Part shown: in pieces, positions 22,701 through 48,970 of the stretch | Position numbering within the stretch: position 1 is the stretch's first letter | Layout of the letters: each line of letters opens with the position of its first letter | NCBI RefSeq assembly: GCF_002775205.1 | Contig: NC_036457.1 | Span: forward strand, 4,757,524-4,821,523 | Direction of reading: 5' to 3' | Source: Xiphophorus maculatus | Taxonomy: Eukaryota > Chordata > Actinopteri > Cyprinodontiformes > Poeciliidae | DNA length: 64,000 nt | The notes under the pieces: model-generated | Told to the model about the DNA's origin: nothing | Seen by the model: the letters and a program-made list of their open reading frames with translations, nothing else | Databases searched by the model: none | Position numbers and translations under genes: made by a program

Positions 22701-23291
22701 TGTAAATCAACACGTTGTTTAAGTAACTTTGATCCTTTTTTAAACATGAAAGGATCAAAGTGTCACTGCAGGGAAAAACCTGAAAACATGAAGGAAAGAT
22801 GAAAAGGTCTGTTTTCCTGATACCGGCCCTTTTAACGTCGTATCCACCCTGACCTTCGGTTCTCCGTTCTTCCAGAAATGTTTCAGGTTTTAGAAATTCT
22901 GTTTCTTTAGCATCAGAATAACTGAGATGTTTCCTTTACTGAGAAGCAGTCATAATAAACGGCCAGGCTCCAGCGAGTGACCGGGTGTTGGTGTTCTGAC
23001 AGAGAGACCGGCTGATCCAGCGGATCCCTCTGGATCACATCTGCCTGGAGACGGACTCTCCGGCCCTCGGCCTCCACAAGAACGTGAGTCGGTCGCCGCC
23101 GTCCCTCAGGGACAGACGCGGAGACCACCGTCCTCCTCCTGTCCCCATCTGCTTGACAGGAGAGGAACGAGCCGGCTAACATCGCCCTGTCCTGCAGCTA
23201 CATCGCTAAGGTCAAAGGTCAGACGCCAGAAACGGTCCGGGACGTCACGACTCAGAACGCCTACAGACTGTTCAGCAGAGCCAGCAGATGA
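19709..23291 (+). CDS. tatdn3: TATDN3, putative TatD-family deoxyribonuclease (first coding exon not found)
   Basis: Metal-dependent hydrolase of the TatD family. Exons: 19709-19741, 19828-19901, 20077-20155, 20774-20836, 21510-21619, 21710-21765, 21830-21942, 23003-23083, 23160-23291; GT-AG and phase-consistent, 246 residues to TGA. Key blocks: [24 protein letters not shown] (metal-binding Glu region), [37 protein letters not shown] (catalytic Asp) and [20 protein letters not shown]. Vertebrate orthologues are about 270 residues and begin with a short exon holding the HxH metal motif (DCHCHL). No such exon is visible on the + strand between the Helitron and 19,709. A poly(A) signal lies at 23404. 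Confidence 0.92.
20530..20582. repeat. (ATCC)n microsatellite
   Basis: CATCCATCCATC repeats, interrupted twice, in intron 4 of TATDN3. Confidence 0.9.
21165..21350 (+). mobile_element. tRNA-derived SINE
   Basis: Contains a polymerase III B-box (GGTTCGATTCCCGGC at about 21,230) after a tRNA-like GAGGCCTCAGTCCTCGACGC. The tail CTTTGCTGCATGCCTTCCCC ... AATAAAGGGC then A-rich is typical of teleost SINEs. It lies in TATDN3 intron 5. Confidence 0.7.
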
Positions 23292-24165
23292 TCAGAGTAA
23301 ATACCATAAAACACTCACATTCCTATGAACCTTTTAAACAACTTTGCTTTTTATTTGTCCTTTAGCCAAGAAGCTGGAAAACTTTCATCTGAGAAGCAGT
23401 CAGAATAAAAGTTGATCAAAAATGTTTCCTGAGATAATGTTCAGTTTCCATCTGTTTTAACTTATTTTAAAATCTTTTTTCATTTCCAGAAAACCCTGAG
23501 GAACACCAGGCTGCTCAGCGTGGATTTAATTTCAGTTTTAATACATGTAGAAACATCATTTCCTTATGCGCCAGTTGGACTTTACAGAAACAGTCTTCAG
23601 TCAGAGGCCTCTTTGGATTGGTTACATGACTGACTGCTACAGGAGATCCTGGGTTCTAGTTCTGGTCATTCTCTTTGCACCAAGTGGCTAATATCTGAAA
23701 ATGAAGCAAAGGAAAAACTAACAGAGGAATGGGTGACATGTTTTTTACTTTGATTGTTAAAATTGATGAGTAGGAAATTAAATTCTTACATAAATTTAAA
23801 TAAACAAGTTTAAAAATTATTAGAAATGTGAAGTTTGTCAAAATTGGTTTGTTTATTCTTCAAACTCATTTTGCTTAGTCAAGTCATTGTCTCCTGACCT
23901 ATATTTGCACTATAAAGTGGTTGCCATAGTAACCAGTAACTTACGCTTATTGCTGTCTTAACTGCAGTATGTATCAGGATTAGCTTTGTGTTTAGTTACA
24001 AGTATTATACATAGTGTTACATTTTGACATTTCAGGGTTTCCTGGGTATTTTCGCCTTGTTTTGTAAAAGTTTATAACTTCACTGGGAGCCGTTGCTGGG
24101 TTAGTTTCTGGTGAGCGAATCCAACAACCAAAACAGGGACTAAACGGATTGTGTGTTTATCTTAT
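23292..24165. other. TATDN3 3' UTR and intergenic sequence
   Basis: AT-rich. The AATAAA at 23404 is the likely TATDN3 poly(A) signal. Nothing else recognised. Confidence 0.6.
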
Positions 24166-24525
24166 TCAAACTTCACTGTCTCTGGTTCTGCCTGCCTGAA
24201 ACTCCTTACCGCTCTGGTCGAAGTGTTTCCGCTCCGGTAGTTTTATCGGGAGCTCCCTTTGGGTGCAGGCCACCGTGCGCTGCTGTCGGCCGGTCAGCGC
24301 GTTCAGCAGCACCGCGCTGGTCCTCAGGTGTTTCCGGTAGTGCCTCCTCTCGGCCCGCTCCCAGATCTTCCGGGGTTCCACCCGACGGCACGACTCCACC
24401 CGCATGTTCGGCTCTAGCAGAACCCGCTCAGAACCCCTCAGACCCGGACATCGTTCCTTCGCCGTGTCCGGTGTGAAATAAATAATCCCCAACGGTTCAG
24501 TTTGTGTTGCTAACCGCGTTGGCAT
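24166..24525 (-). CDS. spata45: Probable SPATA45 (spermatogenesis-associated protein 45-like)
   Basis: A 119-residue open frame with an ATG start, GC-rich against AT-rich flanks. Residues 40-75 (NMRVESCRRVEPRKIWERA then ERRHYRKHLRTSAVLLNAL) fit the small SPATA45 family pattern of RESxC-VE followed by an R-x-x-RRHF/Y block. Support is mainly positional: in human the order is TATDN3(+), SPATA45(-), FLVCR1(+), and this frame has the same place and strand. Function is unknown in the family (testis-expressed in mammals). The N-terminal 39 residues may not belong if the start is Met41, and introns were not resolved. Confidence 0.5.
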   Translation of the reverse strand: MPTRLATQTEPLGIIYFTPDTAKERCPGLRGSERVLLEPNMRVESCRRVEPRKIWERAERRHYRKHLRTSAVLLNALTGRQQRTVACTQRELPIKLPERKHFDQSGKEFQAGRTRDSEV

Positions 24526-24798
24526 GGCAACGGGAGACGTCGTCCTGCTCCCTGCGTTCCAAAGATCATTCGTGCAGAAAGATGTTCCACTCCGAAGATT
24601 TATTTCGCTGTGACATTAGCAGCCGCTCACTTCCTTATTTTATTCGTGCGATGAGTCACTCAGGCTTATTTAAATAAACGGAGCAGTTCCGCTTTTAATT
24701 TTATGTATTGTCATGAAATCGTACGGTTGTTAATTTTTTATTCAACAATATACCTTAAATAAGTTTTAGCTAATTGTATCACTCTGATGTTTTTTTGC

Positions 24799-24972
24799 CA
24801 GTGACGTGCGGTCAGGGGAGGCCAGGTGGCAGAGCCTCACCTGGCCTCCAGCTTTGTCCGCATGCGCGAAATTTCCTTAAGTAACCAACAACATGCAGGT
24901 GGTCTATAGTTGTATGTCTGATTATGATTAAGTCAGTTCCTCACCAGCTATGAGCCTCACCGCACGTCACTG
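24799..24972. mobile_element. hAT-type MITE, 174 bp
   Basis: Terminal inverted repeats CAGTGACGTGCGGT at the left and ACCGCACGTCACTG at the right. Flanks share GTTTTT-like sequence, compatible with a degraded 8-bp target duplication. Confidence 0.8.
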
Positions 24973-27004
24973 GTTTTTACACATGGACAACAGAGAAAAA
25001 ACGTTTTCTGTTTTTCTCTGTTGAACTGAAAAAAAAAATGCAGCTCTAACTTTTTTTTTAAATGAGTTAATTTATTACAAATGAAGTTTGTCAAAACTTT
25101 ATTTATCTACGTTTGTTTAACACGACAACTTAATAAATGTAATATATTTACTTGGATAAATTAAATTTGATTACTTTTAATAAAAAAAATGAACTCGTTT
25201 TTAAGTTGGATCAACTGTTTCTTTTTTTCAGTGTATGATGGGAAAAGAAAGGACCTCAAACCAACTCATTCCTCACCCACCGTATTAATGCTGTTAATAC
25301 GGTGGTTAATAAAACCTGTCATTTAAAATGAGCAAGACTGAGCCCGTTTAACTTTATTAAAACCAGAGACAATGCAAACATCCTTCTAAACACGAAGAAG
25401 GATTCTGTGGTTCTGTCCAAACTGGTCCAGCAAGACGTCAGAAGGCAGCTCGTTTGTTTTTAGTGTAAATACGACAATCGTGTTTTATTTTCCCTGCCCA
25501 AATGGTTGCCACATGACCAAATAATGAACCAGTGGCTCATACTCGGCTGATTCTTGTTGTAGTTTTGCTGGCAGTCCCTGTTTAAAATGCGTCAGCTGTA
25601 CTGATCCTGATGACTGACATAAAATATTTTTAAGCCAAATTTATTTTGATGAATTCAGAAAGTAAATACGTTCGTTGTGTGATCTATGAGGGCAAGAAAT
25701 GTGAGTTCATACATTTCTACCAAACGACAAATGAATTAAGTTTGTGGCTTAGATTAGTGTTCAGGTGCAGCAGGTGAACGCGGCGTGGAGGAGGAACCCT
25801 CCGGGTCACTCTGGGATTAGGATTAGAGCAGATGATGGGGCTGGACATATGGGAGGGCTAATTGGAGCTAACACGGCAAAATCCCTTTGTCATCATCCAG
25901 ATGCATTTAGAAACGAGATGCATTTAGAAAATGTAAAGTTTTCTGGATCTGGGAGCTTTATTTTGAAAGGGCAACACAGCCAATTTTGTTTGTAAAGCTA
26001 AATTTAAAGTTGCATTAACTGCTTTATTCAGGCAGAAGAAAACTGTTGGTTTTGATCTCATTTACCAACAAATTGAAATTATATTAGACGATAAATTATC
26101 CCAGAAGTTATTGCAATAAACAGTAATAATATTAGTTTTTTAGATTATTTTGAACTAATATGTAAATGCCATAATAAACAAGACCAATAAACTTTGAACT
26201 CTAATTAACATTTAACACTGGAACTGGAAGATATTATAAATATCCCAAATAATAATAAAAGATAAAACAGAAACAACAAATAAAATGAATTATGAAGTTT
26301 ATGTTGAGACCAAAACACCAGACTGAAGACTTTCATCATTCAGTTTTTGGAGGAATGGGAGAAACAATAAGTTATAATTTGTTATGCAATTAATTGATTT
26401 ATTGATTATTGCAACAAGCTTTTGTGGGGTCAAAATTAAATACATATATCATGAAATAAATATATGACTAATTAAATAATGTGCACTAATCTAATTTTTT
26501 ATTAAATAAATTAATTTAAAAGTATGTATAATTATTTGACTCTTTATCTTTAAATAAATAGAAGGAAATATTTTAATATAACTTTAGTGTTTTATGAATT
26601 CTTGATTCCAACTGATAAAATATGGAGTCCTTTATTTTGAAGAGTATTTCTGAACTTCATTTATAAATGCTTTGATTTGTTCCTCTCTTCCCCCCCCATG
26701 TTATTCTGCCCTGGGCACCGCAGGACTTCGCACCGCCTCTGTTGCTTTAGCGGCGTCGGCGGGTATCAGACAGGATGCGGGAGCCGCTCTGCCATTGGCT
26801 GCTCGGCATCGGAAGGCAGGGCGGGTGTTACAGGCTGAACCCGAGGCTGCATGCCGGGATGCTGGCGGCGGACTAGACCCCGCAGCGGAGGGATTTTAAC
26901 CATCCATTCTGGCAGAACGGACCGCCGGAGCGTCTTCTGATGAGGAAACAATTGTTTTCTGTTACTATGTCGCTTCCGCTTCCAGCTCTTTATCCGTGAG
27001 CGCC
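24973..27004. other. Intergenic region and FLVCR1 promoter / 5' UTR
   Basis: Mostly AT-rich sequence without exons. A perfect 11-bp inverted repeat (CACCGTATTAA/TTAATACGGTG) lies near 25,280. From about 26,690 to the FLVCR1 start the sequence turns GC- and CpG-rich, marking the likely promoter CpG island. Confidence 0.6.
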
Positions 27005-36056
<9,052 letters not shown>

Positions 36057-38462
36057 GAACCAGAACCAAGCCCAGTCGGCTCCAGAACTCAGTCGGGTCC
36101 AGGTTGTTACTTTCAGAAACAGTCTTCAATGGTCACAGCATCGCTCCGAGTCGGGTCAGAACCCAGACTGGATCTCCTGCTGCTCCTGGTCCAACCAGAA
36201 CCATGATGATTGGACCGGAACAGAACCTGGACCATGTCTCAGTTGGTCCCGGTTCTGGTTGGACACATTTGGACTGAATCATGACAGACAATCAGCTGCT
36301 CCTTATAGTTCTGCTGCACAAACCGGTCCGGACCGAACAGAACCAGGGGGAACAGTGCACAGAAAAGTACAACTTCCTGTTTCCCGTTGCAGTGTTTCCT
36401 AAGTGAGGCCTGCGGGGGGCGCTGTGGGGCCACAACGTTGGAAGGAAGATGAGAAAAAAAATGTATTCAAAAACATTGAAAAATTTAAATCCCGTAATTT
36501 TTTTAATTTTAAATTTATCTAGTATTCAATCATGTTTTTTTAATAATATATAAGTGAAGATAATTTATGTAAATGTTATTTCTGATTATGATTTTCTGAT
36601 CAAATTCATTTTTCCTCCAAGCGAGAAACGGAAAAGTTTCTGACAAAAGGCACAAAAAATCATTAGAACTTTGGGAATAAAATAAAATTTGATGTGATTA
36701 ATATGAAATATTGTATTATGTGGTAAAGAAGTCATAATATATTATATGATATATCATGGCCAATTGAAATCAGTTATGAGTTAGCATTTACGCTAAAGGA
36801 ATGTAATAATTATTGAATAAAAACATTAGAAAAGTTCATGTTTCTTTACATGTTTTGTATCTTTGTGAGTTTGCTAAAAAGGTCAGAGGTCAATGCTTTT
36901 CGGGAGGCCTTGGAATGGAAAAGTTTGTGAACTTCCTGTTTCCTGGTCAGGTATTGAAAACTCCTGAAACTGTTTTTCAGGATTTTCTGTCATCGTAGTT
37001 CCATAACTTTTATTTAGTAGAGAAATCGGTTCTCTGTTCAGAACCGAAGACGGTATTCTGATACCTGCTGCTATTTTTCCTCAAAGCGCCCAACGTTAAC
37101 AGCATTTAGCTAACCTAAACATTTAGCTAATGTAAGCTAATACACTGCTAGTGGTAGCACTCATGCTAACATTATCTTTTAGGCTAAAGTTGGCATTGTG
37201 TATAATTTAGATTTTAAAGCTAAACTAACATACTGAAGTCGATAGCATTTACTATAAATTAGCATTTTAGGTAATTTTGATTTAAAAGTTAAATCTAACA
37301 AACTGAATGGAGTACGCCAGTTTTAGTTACATATTAGCGATAGCTTACATGAAGTCATTTTAGCTAATTCTGGACACGAATTTTCATGGAAATGTTTGAA
37401 GATTTTTAAGTTTTGAGCTCAAACTCGAGGCCAGCAGAACCGAACTCACCTTTGGGTCAAAGTACAAACACTTGCAGGTCCTTCCAGTTTTCTGAATATT
37501 TTCTCTTTTTGGGGGGAGTTAAGGGACATGTTTGGTTTTTATTGCCCCTCAAAAATGAAAATGTTTTCATTATTTCTCGCTAATTTAATTGCTCGTCCTG
37601 TTGTTGGAATAATCCAGTAATTATTTGCTCCAGTAAAGTCAGAGTTTCCCATCATGCTCTCTGTTTCTGTTCGCCTTTTTACCTTTTTCTGTTGGCAGAT
37701 CAGAACCTGAAAGCTTCATCTGCTGACGTTTAATTCAAAGCTGCAGGGAGACAGCGCCCCCCTGTGGCTCTGAGCGGTTCTCCTCAGGTTATTTTGGGGA
37801 TCAGCTGTTGCTCTTCTTGTCAGCAGGACCCTCCTCTTCCTCCTCTGACCTTCCTCTGCCTGCAGAACTTCACCTCCTCTCCTTCGCCACCCGGATCCTG
37901 GTAAGACTTTCTAACCTCTAAATGTTCTCTCAGTTTTGCTCCTGTTTTGTTTTTCACATTTGGAGAGTTTTTATGAAATCAGCTTCATCATCACTTTGTT
38001 TCTCTGAGTTTCATCCTGGAGATCCGATCTGCTTCTGTTTCACCAAACTGGATTTTATTTGCTGTTTCCAGCTGATTTTAATCCTACAAACATTTATGTG
38101 GTGTATTTAAATGTCTAAATATGTTTCAATATGTTTTAAAGTTTCATCTGGGAACATTATCATCAGGTAAACAAGTTATTTATGAAGTTACTCTGTCAAC
38201 ATGTTGAACTCCTACAGGAGACGCTGTGATTGGTGGTTTAACAGAGGAGTGGGCGGGACCAAAACATCTATGAGTCCAGGCTGGGGTCAAGGCTGAGGTC
38301 AGGGGTCGAGTCAGGGGGGAGGGGCTTGGATCTGAACTACATGAAGCAGATAAAGAGAAAAAAGTCAAATTCTCAGCAGGAGATCTGGGCGTTTCACCGA
38401 CACCGAACCTGCTGCCGGCAGGCCGCCATATTAGGAGGCCCTGAGAATAGAAGACAGGCAGC

Positions 38463-38500
<38 letters not shown>

Positions 38501-38816
38501 GTTACTGCTAATTTTAAACCTGACAGATAAAATAAGGAGAGCAGCCGTCAGAGCCAAGCTGAAAAACAGCAGCTGGAGATTATCAGAAATTAGATTTGAC
38601 ACGAGCAGCGAAACAATAAGAGACAATAAAAACCATAAAACGATAAAAGTTTTTAAAAATTAGAGGCCAGAAAAGATATTAAAAATAAGACAACAATGAA
38701 ATGGTAAGAGACGATAAAAGTAAGAAGATAAAAACGATATAAAATGAGACAATAAAAAATTTAAAAAACAATGAAAACGGTAAGAGATGATAAAATCTGT
38801 TTTTCAGTGACCGAGG
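36057..38816. other. FLVCR1 3' UTR and FLVCR1-taxilin intergenic region
   Basis: A candidate poly(A) signal (GGAATAAAATAAAA) lies near 36,675. A possible noncoding taxilin exon, 37,867-37,900 (acceptor CTGCCTGCAG, donor GGTAAGAC), precedes the coding start. (GT)n occupies about 38,464-38,500 and (ACAATAAAA)-type degenerate repeats run from 38,600 to 38,790. No other gene seen. Confidence 0.5.
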
Positions 38817-45630
<6,814 letters not shown>

Positions 45631-45673
45631 ACCTCCAGCTGTGTGTGTGTGTGTTTGTGCGTTTGTTTCTAAT

Positions 45674-45880
45674 ACCTTGTGGGGACCATTTTCCTGACAC
45701 TACGTTGTGGGGACTGAAGCCTGGGCCCCATAAGGGGAATCCTGTTTATGGGTCAGGGGTCAGATTTAGGACTAAGGTGTGAATTGAGTTTTGGTTGGTT
45801 AGCGTTAGGTATGTAACGGTAAGGATAAGGATTAGGCGGTAGAAATGAATGGAAGTCAATGGAAAGTCCCCACAAAGATA
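45674..45880. mobile_element. Short TIR element (TTGTGGGGAC ends) flanked by (GT)n
   Basis: Left end CCTTGTGGGGACC and right end AGTCCCCACAAAG are inverted repeats around about 200 bp with no ORF. It sits between two GT-rich runs in the taxilin 3' UTR. A common fish nonautonomous repeat type. Confidence 0.6.
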
Positions 45881-46819
45881 TTCATGCAAACGTGTGTGTG
45901 TGTGTTTGTAAAGGTCAGCTGTCCAAATGAAGATGTAGCTTGACCGGCTGGAGGAGATGCCTCACTAACTTCTACATTTACTGCACATTTAGTGAATCTA
46001 AAACCAGAGTTGGTATCCATGGCAACCACAATCAATAAAGTGATTTTTTTTTTTTTTACAAATTTGATGTTTTCAGTCTTTGCTGCCTCATCATGACCTT
46101 TGACGTGAGTTTGCTCATGACACAACCCTCAGGGAGAATCAAATTAAGATCTGAAGCTAAATATTTATTTTGTTAGCTAAATACTTAGCCAGCTAATTAA
46201 AACAAAGCAGTTTCTCAATCATAAAGCTCTTTGTGCAATAAATCATACTTTTAACACATTTGAGTTGCCCTTCCAAAATGTACATAAGTTACATAAAATA
46301 TTTAATTGAAATGTTTTTGTTGTTTTAAATTCATTATTATTATTGTTGTTATTATTATTATTGGATTTTTTAAATAAAGTTTTTGCTTATTTTATTTATT
46401 TATTTTTTCAAACCCATAAATAAATGAAATAATTGGCTGGGTTTGAAACACGGATGAGTTTTTAAGAAAGGAAAGAAGCAAAAAGTGCTTTAGAGAAATT
46501 AATAAAAGTGTAAAATCCAACCATTGATTGGACTAAATCTCCGTCAGGTTGTATTTTATCCTGAAGAGATTTATTTTTTATAATTTAGAGACCAGTTAGT
46601 TTGTGGTTTTGGATTAAGTGGAAAACCCGGATTACCCGGAGAAAACCCAAAAAGAAAAGAGTAGAAACAATCGGCTGGGATTGAAACCGAACCGGTTCAG
46701 TTTTTATGGAAGCAGGAAACTTTTTCATTTTAAAGACATAAAAATAGATTCCTCTAACAGATTACAGCATTTTAAAGAGCTGTTGTAATCCTCTGGTCCC
46801 TGGAGGCGGCGCCATTTTG

Positions 46820-47716
46820 CTACCATATCAGGCCTGCATAGCGGGAACCCCGCCGCATGTAGAACCACTTGGCGATGTTCTCCAGGTCCCGGTCGATGGC
46901 TCCAAGCATCCGGACCAGAGTGTTCTCGGGTTTCCTTGTGATGTTCATTCTGGTTTCAAGGTAATCCAGAAGCAAGATGTCGAAACTGTTTCTTGGAAGC
47001 AGAGCGACTTTAAAAAGTTTCTGGATTGACCCGAAAGCCTCGTGGAGTTCCTTGGAAATGGCCGCAGCGATGCGCTCCAGGTTTTCTGTCTGCAGCTCCA
47101 GTTGGGAAGCAGTCATCTGGTTCTGTTGGACCATCAACCCGCACAGACGGCTCACCATAATTTTCCGAACATCTGAGGGGAAGAACTCGTAAAGCTCCTC
47201 AGGGACGTTGATGATATTTCTGAGCAGCAGACAGCAGAAGATGACGCCGCTGTCTGCGCGTCCTGGAAACGGGGAATCGGACTCGTGATCTGGGCTGGCA
47301 TCGTGTCTGTGGCAGTCCGGGATTCGAACTCCAAGCTGCTCTGCCAGAACTTCAATGAGCGCCTCGTCAAACTCCTCGTCTCTCTTCATCGCCGCCTTCA
47401 CCATGTCTTCACACGAGCCGAACCGCTGGTGCAGAGCTTCAGAAACGGTGGTCACGATGTCCGATAAGTTGTCTTTGGTGATGATGACCAGAACTCCGTC
47501 TGGGTCCCCAGTGTAAATCATCAGCTTCTTCAGACGCTTCTTCATCTTCGCCATGCAGCTCTCTGAGAGGATGCCTTTGGCGTTCATGTCGCAGTTTCTG
47601 AGAGTCCTGACAATCATAACACACACCATGGTGTTGATCTTGTCTTTTTTCCCAGGAGGACCGTAGACCAGGTTCTGTCTCAGTTCATTCACCATCTCTA
47701 CATCATCGAAAGACAT
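46820..47716 (-). CDS. Unrecognised single-exon protein, 298 aa, two-fold internal repeat
   Basis: I do not recognise the family. One uninterrupted frame, no introns, Met start at 47716 with AAAATG context; the frame continues upstream only to a GTG at 47815, which is not a plausible start. The protein is helical and made of two diverged copies of about 100 residues. The first contains LSDIVTTVSEALHQRFGS then CEDMVKAAMKRDEEFDEAL, the second LERIAAAISKELHEAFGS then IQKLFKVALLPRNSFDILL. No signal peptide, membrane segment or known catalytic motif is seen. It lies tail-to-tail with taxilin. TTTATT at about 46,569 could be its poly(A) signal on this strand. It may be a retrocopy-derived or fish-specific gene. 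Confidence 0.75.
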   Translation of the reverse strand: MSFDDVEMVNELRQNLVYGPPGKKDKINTMVCVMIVRTLRNCDMNAKGILSESCMAKMKKRLKKLMIYTGDPDGVLVIITKDNLSDIVTTVSEALHQRFGSCEDMVKAAMKRDEEFDEALIEVLAEQLGVRIPDCHRHDASPDHESDSPFPGRADSGVIFCCLLLRNIINVPEELYEFFPSDVRKIMVSRLCGLMVQQNQMTASQLELQTENLERIAAAISKELHEAFGSIQKLFKVALLPRNSFDILLLDYLETRMNITRKPENTLVRMLGAIDRDLENIAKWFYMRRGSRYAGLIW

Positions 47717-47810
47717 TTTGGATTCAAAATAACTTGATTTATTTCTCCTCTTGGAACAAACAACCGACAACAAGCGGCTCCTGGACTGAAATGATCCAAA
47801 CCGACCGCTG

Positions 47811-47866
47811 TTCACGTCACGAGATCATAGGCGAATTGTGACGTCACAGGCTGCGCTTTGACGTAA
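47811..47866 (-). promoter_or_regulatory. Cluster of three CRE/ATF-like sites upstream of the single-exon gene
   Basis: A perfect palindrome GTGACGTCAC at 47838-47847, a second site TCACGTCA at 47812-47819 (TGACGTGA on the minus strand) and a third TGACGTAA at 47859-47866. All lie 95-150 bp upstream of the start codon. Confidence 0.6.
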
Positions 47867-48930
47867 CAATCTGTTTGCAGAGGCGCATTAAGTCTGTAAG
47901 GTAAGGCCACCGGATATGACGGAGTAATGAGAGCTGACTGGAATGAAGAGGAGTAGAAATATTAAAAACATTTTCACCTTCCTTAAAACTCTGTGGATCA
48001 TATTGATAGTTTACCGGTTTATTAAAGGACTGGTTTATTTATTTAAAGGGGCTTTCAGTGCGATGGTCCGTCAAACAATGTTCAGAGAAATACAAAAATA
48101 CATTACATTTTCTCCGTTAATTCTTGACATTTATAATGTCCGGTTGTATTGGATTTTTTTAATGAACATTTTGAAGTTCAAAATGTGTTTAAGAAAACTG
48201 CGATGGAAACAACAAAATTGGAAAAAAACTTCCTACATTTTTCAAAGAAGGTTTTTTATACTTACTTGAGGTGTTTATTGGATTTTTTGGGGGAAAGAGT
48301 TATTGCTCAAAAAGGGGATTGTAAAAACATGAAGTTCTGAGGTAGCGAACTTTCCATCACCATTTAAACTGAATAATCTGAAGGTCATCCGTCATTTTAC
48401 ACCCTGAATATTTGGTGCAGACACGCAGAGATTTTCAGTTTTACAGGCAGTAGAAGTAACTCTATAAATTAATCAATAATAATAATAATATCAAAAATTC
48501 CACCTCAGTGTCATCTCTGATCTGAAATCTCAACTGAATGCATCTTAATATCTGGGGGCTAAAAGCGCGTTGAAGAGTGATGGAGGGTCTGAAGCTGAGC
48601 GATGTCATGAATTTATGTAAGTAGTTATGAAACTGTGTTATTTTCATCAAACTGTAAGATATTCCTGCTGGTTTAACCTCATTAGGTAAAAGAACTGAGT
48701 GAAGAAGACCCAGACCATGTTAATGGATCAGAACCGGAGAGTTTGAGGTGTTCAGAACCGGCTTATGGTTACATTGGGGATAAACCTGCAGTACGTTCTG
48801 GTTTCATTCAGCTTCTACTGGATCGGAGTGTTGGAGCTTTTATTGTGAAGCCCTCACTTTCAACTTCCGGCATGGTGTGTATTTGTGGAGCCGAGAAGCT
48901 TTAAACGGCCGCACTTCTGTTTCCAGCCAT
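47867..48930. other. Intergenic region between the minus-strand gene and SENP6
   Basis: AT-rich. A 108-codon open frame (47943-48269) is Lys/Phe-rich without family features and is not called. A GC-rich stretch from about 48,890 to 49,280 marks the SENP6 CpG island. Confidence 0.5.
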
Positions 48931-48932
48931 TA

Positions 48933-48970
48933 ATGAGCATCATCGGAACATGAAGCGGGTCGGGGCATGA
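48933..48970 (+). promoter_or_regulatory. Two chained 6-codon uORFs overlapping the SENP6 start
   Basis: uORF1 (ATG 48933, MSIIGT) stops with TGA at 48951-48953, overlapping uORF2's ATG at 48950. uORF2 (MKRVGA) stops with TGA at 48968-48970, overlapping the SENP6 ATG at 48967. Each junction is ATGA and the three starts are 17 nt apart. Confidence 0.65.

Noticed and set aside
47717..47815. Upstream extension of the intronless gene to 47815
   Set aside because: That codon is GTG, and the extension overlaps the CRE-like sites. The ATG at 47716 has good context.
47943..48269. 108-codon plus-strand frame beginning MKRSRNIKN
   Set aside because: AT-driven Lys/Phe/Ile composition, no splice or family evidence.
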